Below, piece after piece: positions 1 to 11,437 of a stretch of 64,000 nucleotides of DNA (within the stretch, counting starts at the first letter, position 1; each line of letters starts with the position of its first letter). Source of the stretch: Diorhabda sublineata. Taxonomy: Eukaryota > Arthropoda > Insecta > Coleoptera > Chrysomelidae. The notes beneath the pieces were generated by a model. It worked only from the letters and a program-made list of their open reading frames with translations, searched no databases and was not told the DNA's origin. The stretch is taken from the NCBI RefSeq assembly GCF_026230105.1, contig NC_079479.1, positions 34,999,385 through 35,063,384 of the forward strand, given 5' to 3'. A program made the position numbers and the translations under genes.

Positions 1-950
1 TCATTAATTTAGACAAAACTTCGGATAAAACAAATAAACAAAATCATCCAAAATAAAACTGTCAACTGTCAACATTGAGGTGGCTAGAGTCACTCCAGAG
101 CGACTGCAGAACGTCCCGAAAGCGTTTTGCAGTACGGAACTGTCACTTTCACAACATGGAACAATCAAAACGCAACTTTCGGTATGTAAATGAATACAGA
201 ACGAAACAACTTGCATCAACCGTTAAATTATGATAATAATTATGTACGAGGCGATTTTAAAATGTAACTTTGTAATAATTACGAATATTAGTACTTGTTA
301 TATCATTTAGACAAAACTTCGGATAAAATTAATTTCAGAAAATTAAAAATTTAAGGTTATTCAAGCGAAACTGTCAACTGTCAAAATTGGAATGTCTAGA
401 GTGACTCCAGAACGTCCCGAAAGCGTTTTGCAGTACGAAACTGTCACTTTTACAACATGGAACGCTAAAAACGCAACTTTCGGTATGTAAATGAATACAG
501 AACGAACAACTTTCAGATGGCTTCGTTTTTAGGAAACATTTTCCTTAAAACTTAGCTGTACAAGGAAACACTGTTAGAGAAATGAACATGCATCGGTTGA
601 GTTATATGCATTAAACTTGTATCAACCGTTAAATTATGATAAATAATTACGTACGAGGCCATTTTAAAATGTAACTTTGTAATAATTACGAATATTAGTA
701 CTTGTTATATCATTTAGACAAAACTTCGGATAAAATTAATTTCAGAAAATTAAAAATTTAAGGTTATGCAAGCGAAACTGTCAACTGTCAAAATTGGAAT
801 GTCTAGAGTGACTCCAGAACGTCCCGAAAGCGTTTTGCAGTACGAAACTGTCACTTTTACAACATGGAACACTCAAATACAACACAGAACGAACAACTTC
901 CAGATGGCGTCGTCTAAAAAAAAACTTTTTAGTAGATATCTATTCTTCTA
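1..950. repeat. Tandem repeat, about 407-bp unit, 2.3 copies
   Basis: Three successive copies begin with the same TCATT...TTTAGACAAAACTTCGG stretch at 1, 303 and 710. The full unit is 407 bp. The first copy is internally shortened to about 302 bp, and the third loses similarity after about 910. Each unit carries a CTGTCAACTGTCAA word and a GTCCCGAAAGCGTTTTGCAG block. No coding sense was recognised; the short open frames on both strands look incidental. The array may extend left of the window. From 951 to about 1240 nothing recognisable was seen. Confidence 0.85.
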
Positions 951-1269
951 TACGGAGTTTTGTACTCGATTAAAATAAAAAAAGTGATTCGATTCTTACT
1001 GATAATTCCTACATCATATTTCAATCGATACACATTGAATTTGACAAATTTCATACTTCAATCATTCCCATTAATCTCTCTATGTATTGGTGACAACCGC
1101 ATTGAAATACGTTCAGTGGTAATTGAGTTTATGGCGAACAGTGACGGATAAAAGCAGTAGAGGACGAATGTAAAGTTAATTTTCGTTTTATAGTTTTCAG
1201 GAATTCGTATTGTGATGGATTTATTCGATTCAAAACTTTTTTCACCGAAAACTCGGATATAAATATGAT

Positions 1270-1735
1270 AGGATAGAAATTGGAAGAGGATCCCGAATGG
1301 GAAACAAAGGAATAAAAATAGCTGAAGACGCAGTGGTCATCTCAGAAGACGAAGATAACTTACAAAGGCTCCTGTATAAACTGAATCTTTTACCATCCGG
1401 AGAACCGAGAAACTCAAACAACAAAGGCGTCGTTAATATCAGGATACGCAGGATATATGGCAACCAGGAGCAAAGTCAGAATATACAAGACCTGCTGCGT
1501 GAGACATTACATCATTTGACCAGAAGAGAAATGATGAAATAATGAAGATATTTGACATCCAGGATGTGGCGAGATGACCAGATTGTAAAAGAAGAAAAAC
1601 TGAATATATCCTGACCACCAGGACGACCAACTACAAGATGGTATGAAAGCTGGTCTTCATCATCCCAGCTGCAGCTAGGGAACCGTTGATGTAAAGACCA
1701 AGTCCTAACGTACGATGAAAAAGAAGAAGAAAAGT
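1270..1735 (+). pseudogene. RTE-like LINE reverse-transcriptase 3' remnant
   Basis: The frame from 1297 reads IAEDAVVISEDEDNLQRLL. This resembles the region around the YADD box of RTE-type non-LTR reverse transcriptases (usual form YADDAVLIAE..DDLQRLL). One catalytic-box aspartate is replaced, giving AEDA instead of ADDA. Further on, in shifted frames, come an IFDIQDVAR segment (about 1550-1575) and PGRPTTRWYESWSSSSQ (about 1617-1668), which match the usual C-terminal tail of such ORFs. The fragment ends in an AAGAAGAAGAAAAG tract near 1717-1733, typical of RTE 3' ends. At least two frameshifts and internal deletions make it dead. The clade assignment is from remembered family motifs. Confidence 0.75.
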
Positions 1736-2379
1736 AGAGGCGGGATTTCTTCTGAACTCTTGATAGCTGGAAAACATTTTGAATACGTTATACTTTATAC
1801 TAATTTATGATTCATGCGAAATGTTTAAAAATTAATGTTTGCAGGATGTATTTGTGATAAATGCCACGGTTAAATGTGCCTTTTTTGTTTTGCGGGCTTT
1901 AGATGACGTCAATTGCTAAGCCTGACAGTTACTTTATCATATTTGACACTTTAAGTCATTCATTGACATTAGGAAACGTCACATTTTTCATAACCTCAGT
2001 TATGAAAAGTACTTATGTAAATCTTTACTTAAATTACTGTAAAAATTGACAATTATTTCATTATTTCAAATATTGGAAACAAAATGAATATTCTCTCGAA
2101 TTTCTTGTCTGTTAATTTCATCTGAAGCAGTGAGACATCTACAGGTATGCCATCATTATGGTCCAGAATGTTTTCGGAAATTTTTTTCTTATTTTCCAAC
2201 GAACTATCAACATATCCTTCGGTTAAATTGGATTTTCATCTTTTATTTTCAGAATATCTGCCTCCTGAAGCAATTTGTACTTCAACAGTACAGGTAGACC
2301 CAGTAGAATGGGTCTACTTGGGTCGTGATTTACAGTAGGAGGTCTAAAGTTTCCAACGGTCTTTTTCTCGACAGTTCAG
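1736..2379. other. Non-coding stretch with a perfect 9-bp hairpin
   Basis: No gene is recognised here. The one clear structure is an inverted repeat at 2294-2302 and 2309-2317 (GTAGACCCA / TGGGTCTAC) with a 6-nt loop. A short open frame (2147-2338) runs through it but matches no family I know. TGACATTTGAC-like words occur around 1925-1975. Confidence 0.4.
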
Positions 2380-2775
2380 CCTTCCTGAAGGCTTCCGGAG
2401 TCCCTAGTATCGTCGCGGCCTTCAACATTTCTGGTATCGTCACCTCTTTTGGTCTTCGCAGGTCGTACGGTCTCGTCTAAACTTTGCTACCCAATATTTC
2501 ACTGTTAATAACGAAGGAGCGGTCTGATTCAAAGTAGAATCTAGTTCAGCTTCCATATTGATTGAGCTAAAGCCTTTCAAATAAAAGTATTGACGATGAT
2601 CAATCAATTCACTGAAAACGTTCACTATTAATGGCTGTGAAACTAAAATTAAATAAGATGGCGTCTTCAAATTTGAAACATATGTTATATAGATTGTGTA
2701 CTTTCTAATACAGTGGGATTTTTCAAGCAACTACCGCCATCTGTAGATCAGGAGAGGTAGTTTTGATACAAAACC
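2380..2775 (-). pseudogene. Mariner-like transposase, N-terminal remnant
   Basis: The minus-strand frame from 2730 reads ...YFYLKGFSSINMEAELDST, then APSLLTVKYWVAKFRRDRTT and CEDQKR. This is the helix-turn-helix DNA-binding part of a mariner transposase; the family form is LKG.SP..I..ELDS..G.SAPS..TVKYWVAEFKRGRTSCEDE. At the outer end (about 2725-2770), a block matching GATGGCG.TAGTTGCTTG is shared with the 5' end of the mariner remnant at 28951, so the element's 5' end lies here. After the CEDQKR motif the frame decays, and no catalytic domain follows. It lies about 300 bp upstream of Beat exon a. Confidence 0.88.
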
Positions 2776-3075
2776 GTATGTGCGTTCTAGTCACTTTCTC
2801 AGCGCTTTACTGCGAAAACGCTTGATTTCACAGAAAAACACAAAAGACATTATTTGTAGATAATTTTATAAGGAACAATTTTTATAATAACCACTATTGA
2901 TTTTCGAGCAGTAGTTAGCGAGATATTTGATAAAAACTGTCATCACAATGTTTTTGTTTGTATTTGATGGTTTAAAATGCCTAAAATGACTAAGAATCGT
3001 ACAACATACTTTGTAGAGTTTGTTTAGCCGAAGAAAATTTTTGATAAACTCAATTTCTTAAATTTTTTGTTATAG

Positions 3076-3278
3076 TTAATCTGGCATTGGACGTGTCTGT
3101 AGTTATACCAATTGCGGCACGAGTTCGAGACACGGTTTCCCTAAAATGTAAATACGACCTCGAAGGCGAACCTCTGTATACTTTGAAATGGTATAAAGGC
3201 ACCAAGGAATTTTACAGATACATTCCGAAAGAGCTACCCAATACGCAGACCTTCAGTTTACCTGGGATTAATATAGAT
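3076..3278 (+). CDS. beat: Beaten path family protein, exon a (first Ig domain, N half)
   Basis: Internal coding exon of a Beat-family neuronal Ig protein; in Drosophila, members act in motor-axon guidance and bind Sidestep-family partners. The acceptor is TTTTGTTATAG at 3075 and the donor GTAAGT at 3279. It enters in phase 1 and leaves in phase 0. The peptide begins NLALDVSVVIPIAARVRDTV. Visible hallmarks are the B-strand cysteine in VSLKCKYDLEGE, the family signature LYTLKWYKGTKEFYRYIPKE, and FSLPGINID at the end. There is no stop or frameshift. The intron after it is only 61 bp. A signal-peptide exon should precede it but was not found in 1-3075. The paralogue number within the beat family cannot be decided. 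Confidence 0.95.
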
Positions 3279-3339
3279 GTAAGTTAGTTTGTTTTTTTTA
3301 TAACCGCATCGTTCGTTATCGCGTTTATATTTTTTATAG

Positions 3340-3475
3340 AAGGACAAAAGCAATCCCAACAACTTGGTGTTAACAAACATTCAACCGGAAGTTACCGGAC
3401 GATATAAATGCGAAGTTTCTTCGGATGCGCCGAATTTTTATACCCTATTTCAATCAGGATATATGTATGTTATTG
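3340..3475 (+). CDS. beat: Beaten path family protein, exon b (first Ig domain, C half)
   Basis: The acceptor TTTTTTATAG ends at 3339 and the donor GTAAGT starts at 3476. The phase is 0 in and 1 out. The peptide reads KDKSNPNNLVLTNIQPEVTG, then RYKCEVSSDAPNFYTLFQSG and YMYVI. The F-strand cysteine in GRYKCEVSSDAP pairs with the one in exon a, and CEVS.DAP.F is a hallmark of Beat proteins. The terminal G joins AT of exon c to give an Asp codon, so the phases match across about 26 kb. The exon is intact. Confidence 0.95.
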
Positions 3476-3696
3476 GTAAGTGATTTTCCATCATTCAATC
3501 ATATATTTTGATGTGGGTTTTGCTCAGGCTCCTCTTCAACCGAACCAGTTATTCGGTACCCAAAGATGGGCGTCCATATCGGTCTTTATTATGAAATTGA
3601 TCACGCCTTTTTGATCAATCTTTTTCTTTTGACATTCAGAAAGATCCATCACCATCAAAAACACGTACATTTGTTTTGCTTCAGTTAGAATAACTA

Positions 3697-6210
3697 CCGA
3701 AACTTACATTATGGATGTACCTCGTATAGCCTCAAACTTACATTATGGATGTACCTCGTATAGTCCGAAACTTACATTATGGATGTACCTCGTATAGCCC
3801 GAAACTTGCATTATGGATGTACCTCGTATAGTCCGAAACTTACATTATGGATGTACCTCGTATAGTCCGAAACTTACATTATGGATGTACCTCGTATAGC
3901 CTCAAACTTACATTATGGATGTACCTCGTATAGCATGAAACTTACATTATGGATGTACCTCGTATAGCCTCAAACTTACATTATGGATGTACCTCGTATA
4001 GCCCGAAACTTGCATTATGGATGTACCTCGTATAGCCCGAAACTTGCATTATGGATGTACCTCGTATAGTCCGAAACTTACATTATGGATGTACCTCGTA
4101 TAGCATGAAACTTACATTATGGATGTACCTCGTATAGCCTCAAACTTACATTATGGATGTACCTCGTATAGCCCGAAACTTGCATTATGGATGTACCTCG
4201 TATAGTCCGAAACTTACATTATGGATGTACCTCGTATAGTCCGAAACTTACATTATGGATGTACCTCGTATAGTCCGAAACTTACATTATGGATGTACCT
4301 CGTATAGTCCGAAACTTACATTATGGATGTACCTCGTATAGCCTCAAACTTACATTATGGATGTACCTCGTATAGTCCGAAACTTACATTATGGATGTAC
4401 CTCGTATAGCCCGAAACTTGCATTATGGATGTACCTCGTATAGTCCGAAACTTACATTATGGATGTACCTCGTATAGTCCGAAACTTACATTATGGATGT
4501 ACCTCGTATAGTCCGAAACTTACATTATGGATGTACCTCGTATAGTCCGAAACTTACATTATGGATGTACCTCGTATAGTCCGAAACTTACATTATGGAT
4601 GTACCTCGTATAGCCTCAAACTTACATTATGGATGTACCTCGTATAGCATGAAACTTACATTATGGATGTACCTCGTATAGCCTCAAACTTACATTATGG
4701 ATGTACCTCGTATAGCCCGAAACTTGCATTATGGATGTACCTCGTATAGCCCGAAACTTGCATTATGGATGTACCTCGTATAGCCCGAAACTTGCATTAT
4801 GGATGTACCTCGTATAGCCCGAAACTTACATTATGGATGTACCTCGTATAGCATGAAACTTACATTATGGATGTACCTCGTATAGCCTCAAACTTACATT
4901 ATGGATGTACCTCGTATAGCCCGAAACTTGCATTATGGATGTACCTCGTATAGTCCGAAACTTACATTATGGATGTACCTCGTATAGCCCGAAACTTGCA
5001 TTATGGATGTACCTCGTATAGCCCGAAACTTGCATTATGGATGTACCTCGTATAGTCCGAAACTTACATTATGGATGTACCTCGTATAGTCCGAAACTTA
5101 CATTATGGATGTACCTCGTATAGTCCGAAACTTACATTATGGATGTACCTCGTATAGCCCGAAACTTGCATTATGGATGTACCTCGTATAGTCCGAAACT
5201 TACATTATGGATGTACCTCGTATAGTCCGAAACTTACATTATGGATGTACCTCGTATAGTCCGAAACTTACATTATGGATGTACCTCGTATAGTCCGAAA
5301 CTTACATTATGGATGTACCTCGTATAGTCCGAAACTTACATTATGGATGTACCTCGTATAGCCTCAAACTTACATTATGGATGTACCTCGTATAGCATGA
5401 AACTTACATTATGGATGTACCTCGTATAGCCTCAAACTTACATTATGGATGTACCTCGTATAGTCCGAAACTTACATTATGGATGTACCTCGTATAGTCC
5501 GAAACTTACATTATGGATGTACCTCGTATAGTCCGAAACTTACATTATGGATGTACCTCGTATAGTCCGAAACTTACATTATGGATGTACCTCGTATAGT
5601 CCGAAACTTACATTATGGATGTACCTCGTATAGTCCGAAACTTACATTATGGATGTACCTCGTATAGTCCGAAACTTACATTATGGATGTACCTCGTATA
5701 GTCCGAAACTTACATTATGGATGTACCTCGTATAGCCCGAAACTTGCATTATGGATGTACCTCGTATAGCCCGAAACTTGCATTATGGATGTACCTCGTA
5801 TAGTCCGAAACTTACTTTATGGATGTACCTCGTATAGTCCGAAACTTACATTATGGATGTACCTCGTATAGCCCGAAACTTGCATTATGGATGTACCTCG
5901 TATAGCCCGAAACTTGCATTATGGATGTACCTCGTATAGTCCGAAACTTACTTTATGGATGTACCTCGTATAGTCCGAAACTTACATTATGGATGTACCT
6001 CGTATAGCCCGAAACTTACATTATGGATGTACCTCGTATAGTCCGAAACTTACATTATGGATGTACCTCGTATAGTCCGAAACTTACATTATGGATGTAC
6101 CTCGTATAGCCCGAAACTTGCATTATGGATGTACCTCGTATAGTCCGAAACTTACATTATGGATGTACCTCGTATAGTCCGAAACTTGCATTATGGATGT
6201 ACCTCGTATT
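3697..6210. repeat. 34-bp satellite, about 74 copies
   Basis: Head-to-tail 34-mers share the core TTATGGATGTACCTCGTATA. Four main monomer variants differ in the linker after TATAG: tccgaaacttaca (most common), cccgaaacttgca, cctcaaacttaca and catgaaacttaca. They recur in blocks, for example cctc-catg-cctc triplets. The last unit runs without a gap into the mariner-like terminus at 6212. There is no spacer diversity and no palindromic repeat of CRISPR type. Confidence 0.97.
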
Positions 6211-6211
6211 G

Positions 6212-6616
6212 CAAGGGTTGTAACTGAAGTTTTGAAACACACAAATAAAAAAAATATTTATAATTGAATATGCCTTTATTGTTTTTCGAAATATTATCCA
6301 TTAAGATCTATATATTTTTGAATGCGTTCTAATAAATGTTTTCCATTTCTCTAAACGATTCGATTTGGAATCATCAACCGCTTCTTCAGGTGTAAACAAG
6401 AAATGTACGACGAATGACTGATTAATTCGATGTTTTGACTGTTCAAGAACGTTTTTGTTTGAACTGATGTATGACAGCTAACATTGTCGTGGTGAAGGAT
6501 TAGTATTCTACGATCGGCTTTACGAACACTCCTAGCTGGTGTACCAGTCAGAATAGACCGTTCTACGTTGCTCTAATCAGTGTTGCCATATCTCAAAACA
6601 TAAGTAACAGCCCTCG
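6212..6616 (-). mobile_element. Internally deleted mariner-like element
   Basis: The ends are inverted repeats: CAAGGGTTGTAACTGAAG at 6212, and CGAGGGCTGTTACTTATG reading inward from 6616. Both continue into GTTTTGA, and TA follows the right end. The minus strand carries two transposase pieces. One is RSILTGTPARSVRKADRRIL followed by ILHHDNVSCHT, which contains the second catalytic Asp of the DD34D family. The other is LERIQKYIDLNG.YFEKQ, the usual C-terminus. The N-terminal half and the SPDLAP region are missing. A full mariner is about 1.3 kb; this copy is 405 bp and cannot be autonomous. Confidence 0.85.
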
Positions 6617-6618
6617 TA

Positions 6619-8853
6619 AACCACGACGAGTTAAAACTATTTGTATATGGTGAAATACTTATAGTAGATTCATGAAAATTTCTACGTTTGGGTTTTCGGA
6701 TACGATCTTTTTAACTAAAATATTATCAAAGATGGCCGACTTCCGGTTCTATCGGAAATTGACTGTAACTTTGTTATTTTAAATAGAACATACTATATAT
6801 TGATACATTTTTGAAATCTACGTGAAATTTTAGTACACTTTTGTTGAAAAACTTTTTTCAAAAAATTCAAACTTTTCGAGTTATTAATTTTTTTGTGAAA
6901 AATTTGATAGTTGTAGACACTTATAAATTATTTTTTTACGATGATACCCTTGAAGATATGAAAATGGTTTCTACTCGGTTGCTTTAAGCAAGGTGGGAGG
7001 TATTTGAATCTATGTAGGAAAATTTTTTATTTTATACAGGGTGTGTATAAAAAAGTGTTCAAAGTTTAACTTTATAAATATCAAATTTCTTTATTTTTTT
7101 ATATAGAACCACCCGGTTTTTTCGATATTAATGCATTCAGGGGTAAAAAATAAGGTAACTTTTTGTATACTTTCCTATACTTAAACCTTACCGTTAGCCA
7201 GATATTAAATGTTTTCTGAAAATTTTTAGAGATGCGGATGTGTTCTAAATTTTATTTTATATCTGGATAACGGTGAGGTTTGTGTATAGGAAAGTATTTG
7301 AATTTTCCTTATTTTTTACCCCTGAATGCATTAAAATAGAAAAAACTGGATGGTTCTATTTAAAAAAATGAAGAAATTTGATATTTATGAAGTTGAAGTT
7401 TAAATACTTTTTATACACACCCTGTATAAAATGAAAAATTTTTCAACATATATTCAAATACCTCCAACCTTTCTTAAAGCCACCGGGTAGAAACCATTTT
7501 CATATATTTAAGGGTATCATCGTAAAAAAATAATTTATAAGGGTGTGCACCGGTCAAATTTTTAACAAAAAAATTAATAACTCAAAAAGTATGTATTTTT
7601 CGAAAAAGGTTATTAGACAAAAGTATATTATAATTTTACGTAGATTTCAATAATGTATTAATATACAGGGCGTTCTATTTAAAAAAATAAAGAAATTTGA
7701 TATTTATGAGGTTAAACTTTGAACTTTCAAAGATGGTAGACTTCCGGTTATACCGGAAGTCGATTGTAACTTTGTTATTTTAAATGAAACGTACTGTATA
7801 TTAATACATTTTTGAAATCTACGTAAAATTTTAGTATATTTTGTCTAAAAAATTTTTTCGAAAAATGCATACTTTTTGAGTTATTAATTTTTTTGTAAAA
7901 AATTTGACCGTTGCAGACCCTTATGAATTATTTTTTTACGAGGATACCCTTAAAGATATGAAAATTGTTTTTATTCAGTTGCTTTTAGCAAAATCAGACG
8001 TATTTGAGTTTATGTTGAAAATTTTTCATTTTATACGGGGTGTGTATAAAAAGTATTTAAAGTTCGACTTCATAAATATCAAATTTCTTCATTTTTTTAA
8101 ATAAAACTACCCTGTTTTTTGTATTTTAATGCATTCAGAGGTAAAAAATGAGGAAAATTTATGTATACTTTCATATACCCAGACCTCACCGTTATCCGGA
8201 TATAAAATAAAATTTAGAACACATCCGCATCTCTAAAAATTTTCAGAAAACATTTAATATCTGGCTAACGGTAAGGCTTAGGTATAGAAAAGTATACAAA
8301 AAGTTACCTTATTTTTTACCCCTGAATGCATTAATATCGAAAAAACCGGGTGGTTCTATATAAAAAAATAAAGAAATTTGATATTTATGAAGTTAAACTT
8401 TGAACACTTTTTATACACACCCTGTACGGAATGAACAATTTTTCAACATATATTCAAATACCTCCAACCTTGCTTAAAGCAACCGAGTAGAAACCATTTT
8501 CATATCTTTAAGGGTATCATCGTTAAAAAATAATTTATAAGGGTCTACAACTATCAAATTTTTCACAAAAAAATTAATAACTCGAAAAGTATGAATTTTT
8601 TGAAAAATTTTTTTCAACAAAAGTATACTAAAATTTCACGTAGATTTCAAAAATGTATCAATATATAGTATGTTCTATTCAAAATAACAAAGTTACAGTC
8701 AATTTCCGGTAGAACCGGAAGTCGGCCATCTTTGATAATATATTAGTTAAAAAGATCGTATCCGGAAACCCAAACGTAGAAATTTTCATGAATCTACTAT
8801 AAGTATTTCACCATATACAGATAGTTTTAACTCGTCGCGGGACACCCTGTATA
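6619..8853. mobile_element. 2.2-kb palindromic (foldback) element
   Basis: The two halves are reverse complements about an axis near 7730.5. For example, GATGGCCGAC at 6731-6740 pairs with GTCGGCCATC at 8721-8730, CCGTTAGCCA at 7191 with its complement at 8262, and CGACGAG at 6624 with CTCGTCG at 8831. The central 120 bp or so (7672-7790) is asymmetric. Each arm is itself a smaller inverted repeat, with TACAGGGTGTGTATAAAAA and its complement recurring at about 7035, 7425, 8035 and 8425. The right end reads GGGACACCCTGTATAT, so the full terminus probably begins TACAGGGTGTCC. No long open frame was seen. It is likely a non-autonomous DNA transposon. Confidence 0.88.
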
Positions 8854-10815
8854 TGTCTTTCTTTGTTCGCTTATCTGACAGTCAAAGTGAAATTAGACAA
8901 GCTGTATAATATTAAAACAAATCTCAGTGTATTCCTCTCACGCTCCAAATAAGAATCATTCTAATTTATCACGGACAAATTTCAGAAAGTGACATTTGAA
9001 ACAATAAGTTTAATTTCCACTAGAACGTTCGAATTAATTAATTAATTAATTAATATGCTTACTTGACGATGTTGCGCGAAGCTGGTTTCGAAAACGAAAC
9101 AAAAAATTTCACATATTACAGATCCCTTTGTAATCAAGTTTGGTATTTATATAGTCGCGTGTCGGAACAAAAACCATCAACTAAAAATCAAATTTTGTTT
9201 TGTGGTTAATACACACAATGAATCTGATCCCTCTATTGTGCATGCGACAGTTGAACTGTTTTCGACGAGATTCACTCTGGTATCATTCATCAACCGACCG
9301 TTGACATTATTTTGAGGTCAATTATTCAAAAAGAGCGAATTCGATAATATTATTATCCCGAAAATACTATTTTCTACACAATCAGATTGCACTTCGCACA
9401 TCGCACTTCATTAATTTATTGAAACAAACTCCTGGGTGCGCGCCGACTCGTGATCGTAGTTGCCATTAAGATTAAACAACTCGGATTATTTTTATTATAG
9501 AATTAATAATAAAAATAAAGTATTTATTTATATACAGTGTATTTTAGTAGGAGATAGGAGATAGTACTTTGTACTATCCATGTAAAATTAGTGAGTTTTT
9601 TTAACATTGTCCAGTAAAAAATTTTCTTTTCGGTCAGTTTTTAAAATTATTTAGAAAATTTTGTATTCTAGTTCCAAATTTTTGGAGTATAAATGAATAC
9701 GTCATGATTTGTATTATGTAGTACGATTACCTTTTCGTTTACCGGAAATATCCCCGTCACGAGTTGTCGCATTCTTATCTCAACGGATCAAAAATCGTCA
9801 CGATTCACGCGTGTCCTAAAGGACAAACCTTATTATAAAAAGAAACCTAGGTATTCATCCAAACAAATGTTAGGTTAGGTTAAAAAGGTTAAATGACATC
9901 GCAGGTTCCTTCAAGTGCGAGGGTTTATTAAGTCATAAAATGATCGAAAGAGGGCGCAGCGAAATGGGCCGAGGCGTGTGAAAATGTTCCAGAATAGGCT
10001 TTCCAAGGAAAAGTTTGTGAAAATAAGAGAATAATATATTGAAAACTAAAAAAATGTACTGTCGAAAACATTAGAAAGAATTTTCGAGTCGGAAAACATC
10101 TTCGTCGGAAACTGTACGCTAAATGAATTAAGCTAATTTCAACGAAAACTTTTAGGCGTCAACCGAATATTCCAATTCAAATTTGGACTTTTCCCAATGG
10201 CGTAAATTCTTCGGGAATATTGAAAGAAAGCCACTTAACTCGTTGGCAACTAGTAATAAATGGCTGAACATTCATTCCGAGGCTGATACTCTAGACAGGT
10301 TACCCATATCTCAGGGACGCCAAAGTTGCGCTCCATTTGTCATTTCGTTGTAGGCCATTGTGGCGTTGTCCGATGACGGAATGGGAGGGGGTTGAAAAAG
10401 AAGTTTCGAGCATATTGCGTTCTACGGTTTACACGGATATTCGTACGACTATAAATCTGAGAGATATATTGTGCGTTATGAATTTAAAATAAGTACGAAA
10501 CAAATAGGTAGTCTGAAATAAAAAGGATTAACCCTCCCGAAATTATATTTATCTGTAAAGTTGTCTATTGAAAAATATATAATAAGGCTGTGACGTAAAA
10601 CGAATTTTTCATACGGACCCTCGTACACGACCGAGTTGCACGCGTTTTAAGATTTGGAAATCAGAACTTTCGTGAAAAAATATTGATAACCAATAAGGAT
10701 TTACCAAAGAGGTTTCTTATATGGAAAAACTGATGGAAAATTATTTATTTTATGTGGGGTTATCCTGATCTCATCCTGGTGTAGATTTCGTCAGGATAAT
10801 CTGGAAAGAAATAGT
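8854..10815. other. Intronic DNA without recognised gene
   Basis: No coding similarity was seen. A short (AATT)n tract lies at about 9031-9052, and a GTTAGGTTAGGTTA word near 9870. The stretch 10684-10800 resembles 11455-11570 on the other side of the 93-bp array (shared ACCAATAAGG..., ATGGAAAATTA.TTATTTT), so the array may sit inside a duplicated unit. Confidence 0.4.
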
Positions 10816-11437
10816 CTTCATTCTAGTACGGAGATCCTTAGAGAATCCTCGCATTTACAAGACCAGGAAAACTTGAATTAGAATCAACAAATCTTCAATA
10901 GATTTAATCTTCATTCTAGTACGGAGATCCTTAGAGAATCCTCGCATTTACAAGACCAGGAAAGCTTGAATTAGAATCAACAAATCTTCAATAGATTTAA
11001 TCTTCATTCTAGTACGGAGATCCTTAGAGAATCCTCGCATTTACAAGACCAGGAAAGCTTGAATTAGAATCAACAAATCTTCAATAGATTCAATCTTCAT
11101 TCTAGTACGGAGATCCTTAGAGAATCCTCGCATTTACAAGACCAGGAAAGCTTGAATTAGAATCAACAAATCTTCAATAGATTCAATCTTCATTCTAGTA
11201 CGGAGATCCTTAGAGAATCCTCGCATTTACAAGACCAGGAAAGCTTGAATTAGAATCAACAAATCTTCAATAGATTTAATCTTCATTCTAGTACGGAGAT
11301 CCTTAGAGAATCCTCGCATTTACAAGACCAGGAAAGCTTGAATTAGAATCAACAAATCTTCAATAGATTCAATCTTCATTCTAGTACGGAGATCCTTAGA
11401 GAATCCTTGCATTTACAAGACCAGGAAAGCTTGAAAC
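10816..11437. repeat. 93-bp satellite, about 6.7 copies
   Basis: CTTCATTCTAGTACGGAGAT recurs at 10816, 10909, 11002, 11095, 11188, 11281 and 11374, exactly 93 bp apart. Copies are almost identical, differing for instance at one AGATTTAAT/AGATTCAAT position, which points to recent amplification. Confidence 0.97.

Noticed and set aside
1..3075. Search for the Beat signal-peptide exon
   Set aside because: No hydrophobic leader followed by a phase-1 donor was convincing; the region is occupied by repeats and transposon relics.
3697..6210. Regular 34-bp repeats that might suggest a CRISPR array
   Set aside because: There are no unique spacers; units are directly contiguous, and the context is a eukaryotic intron.
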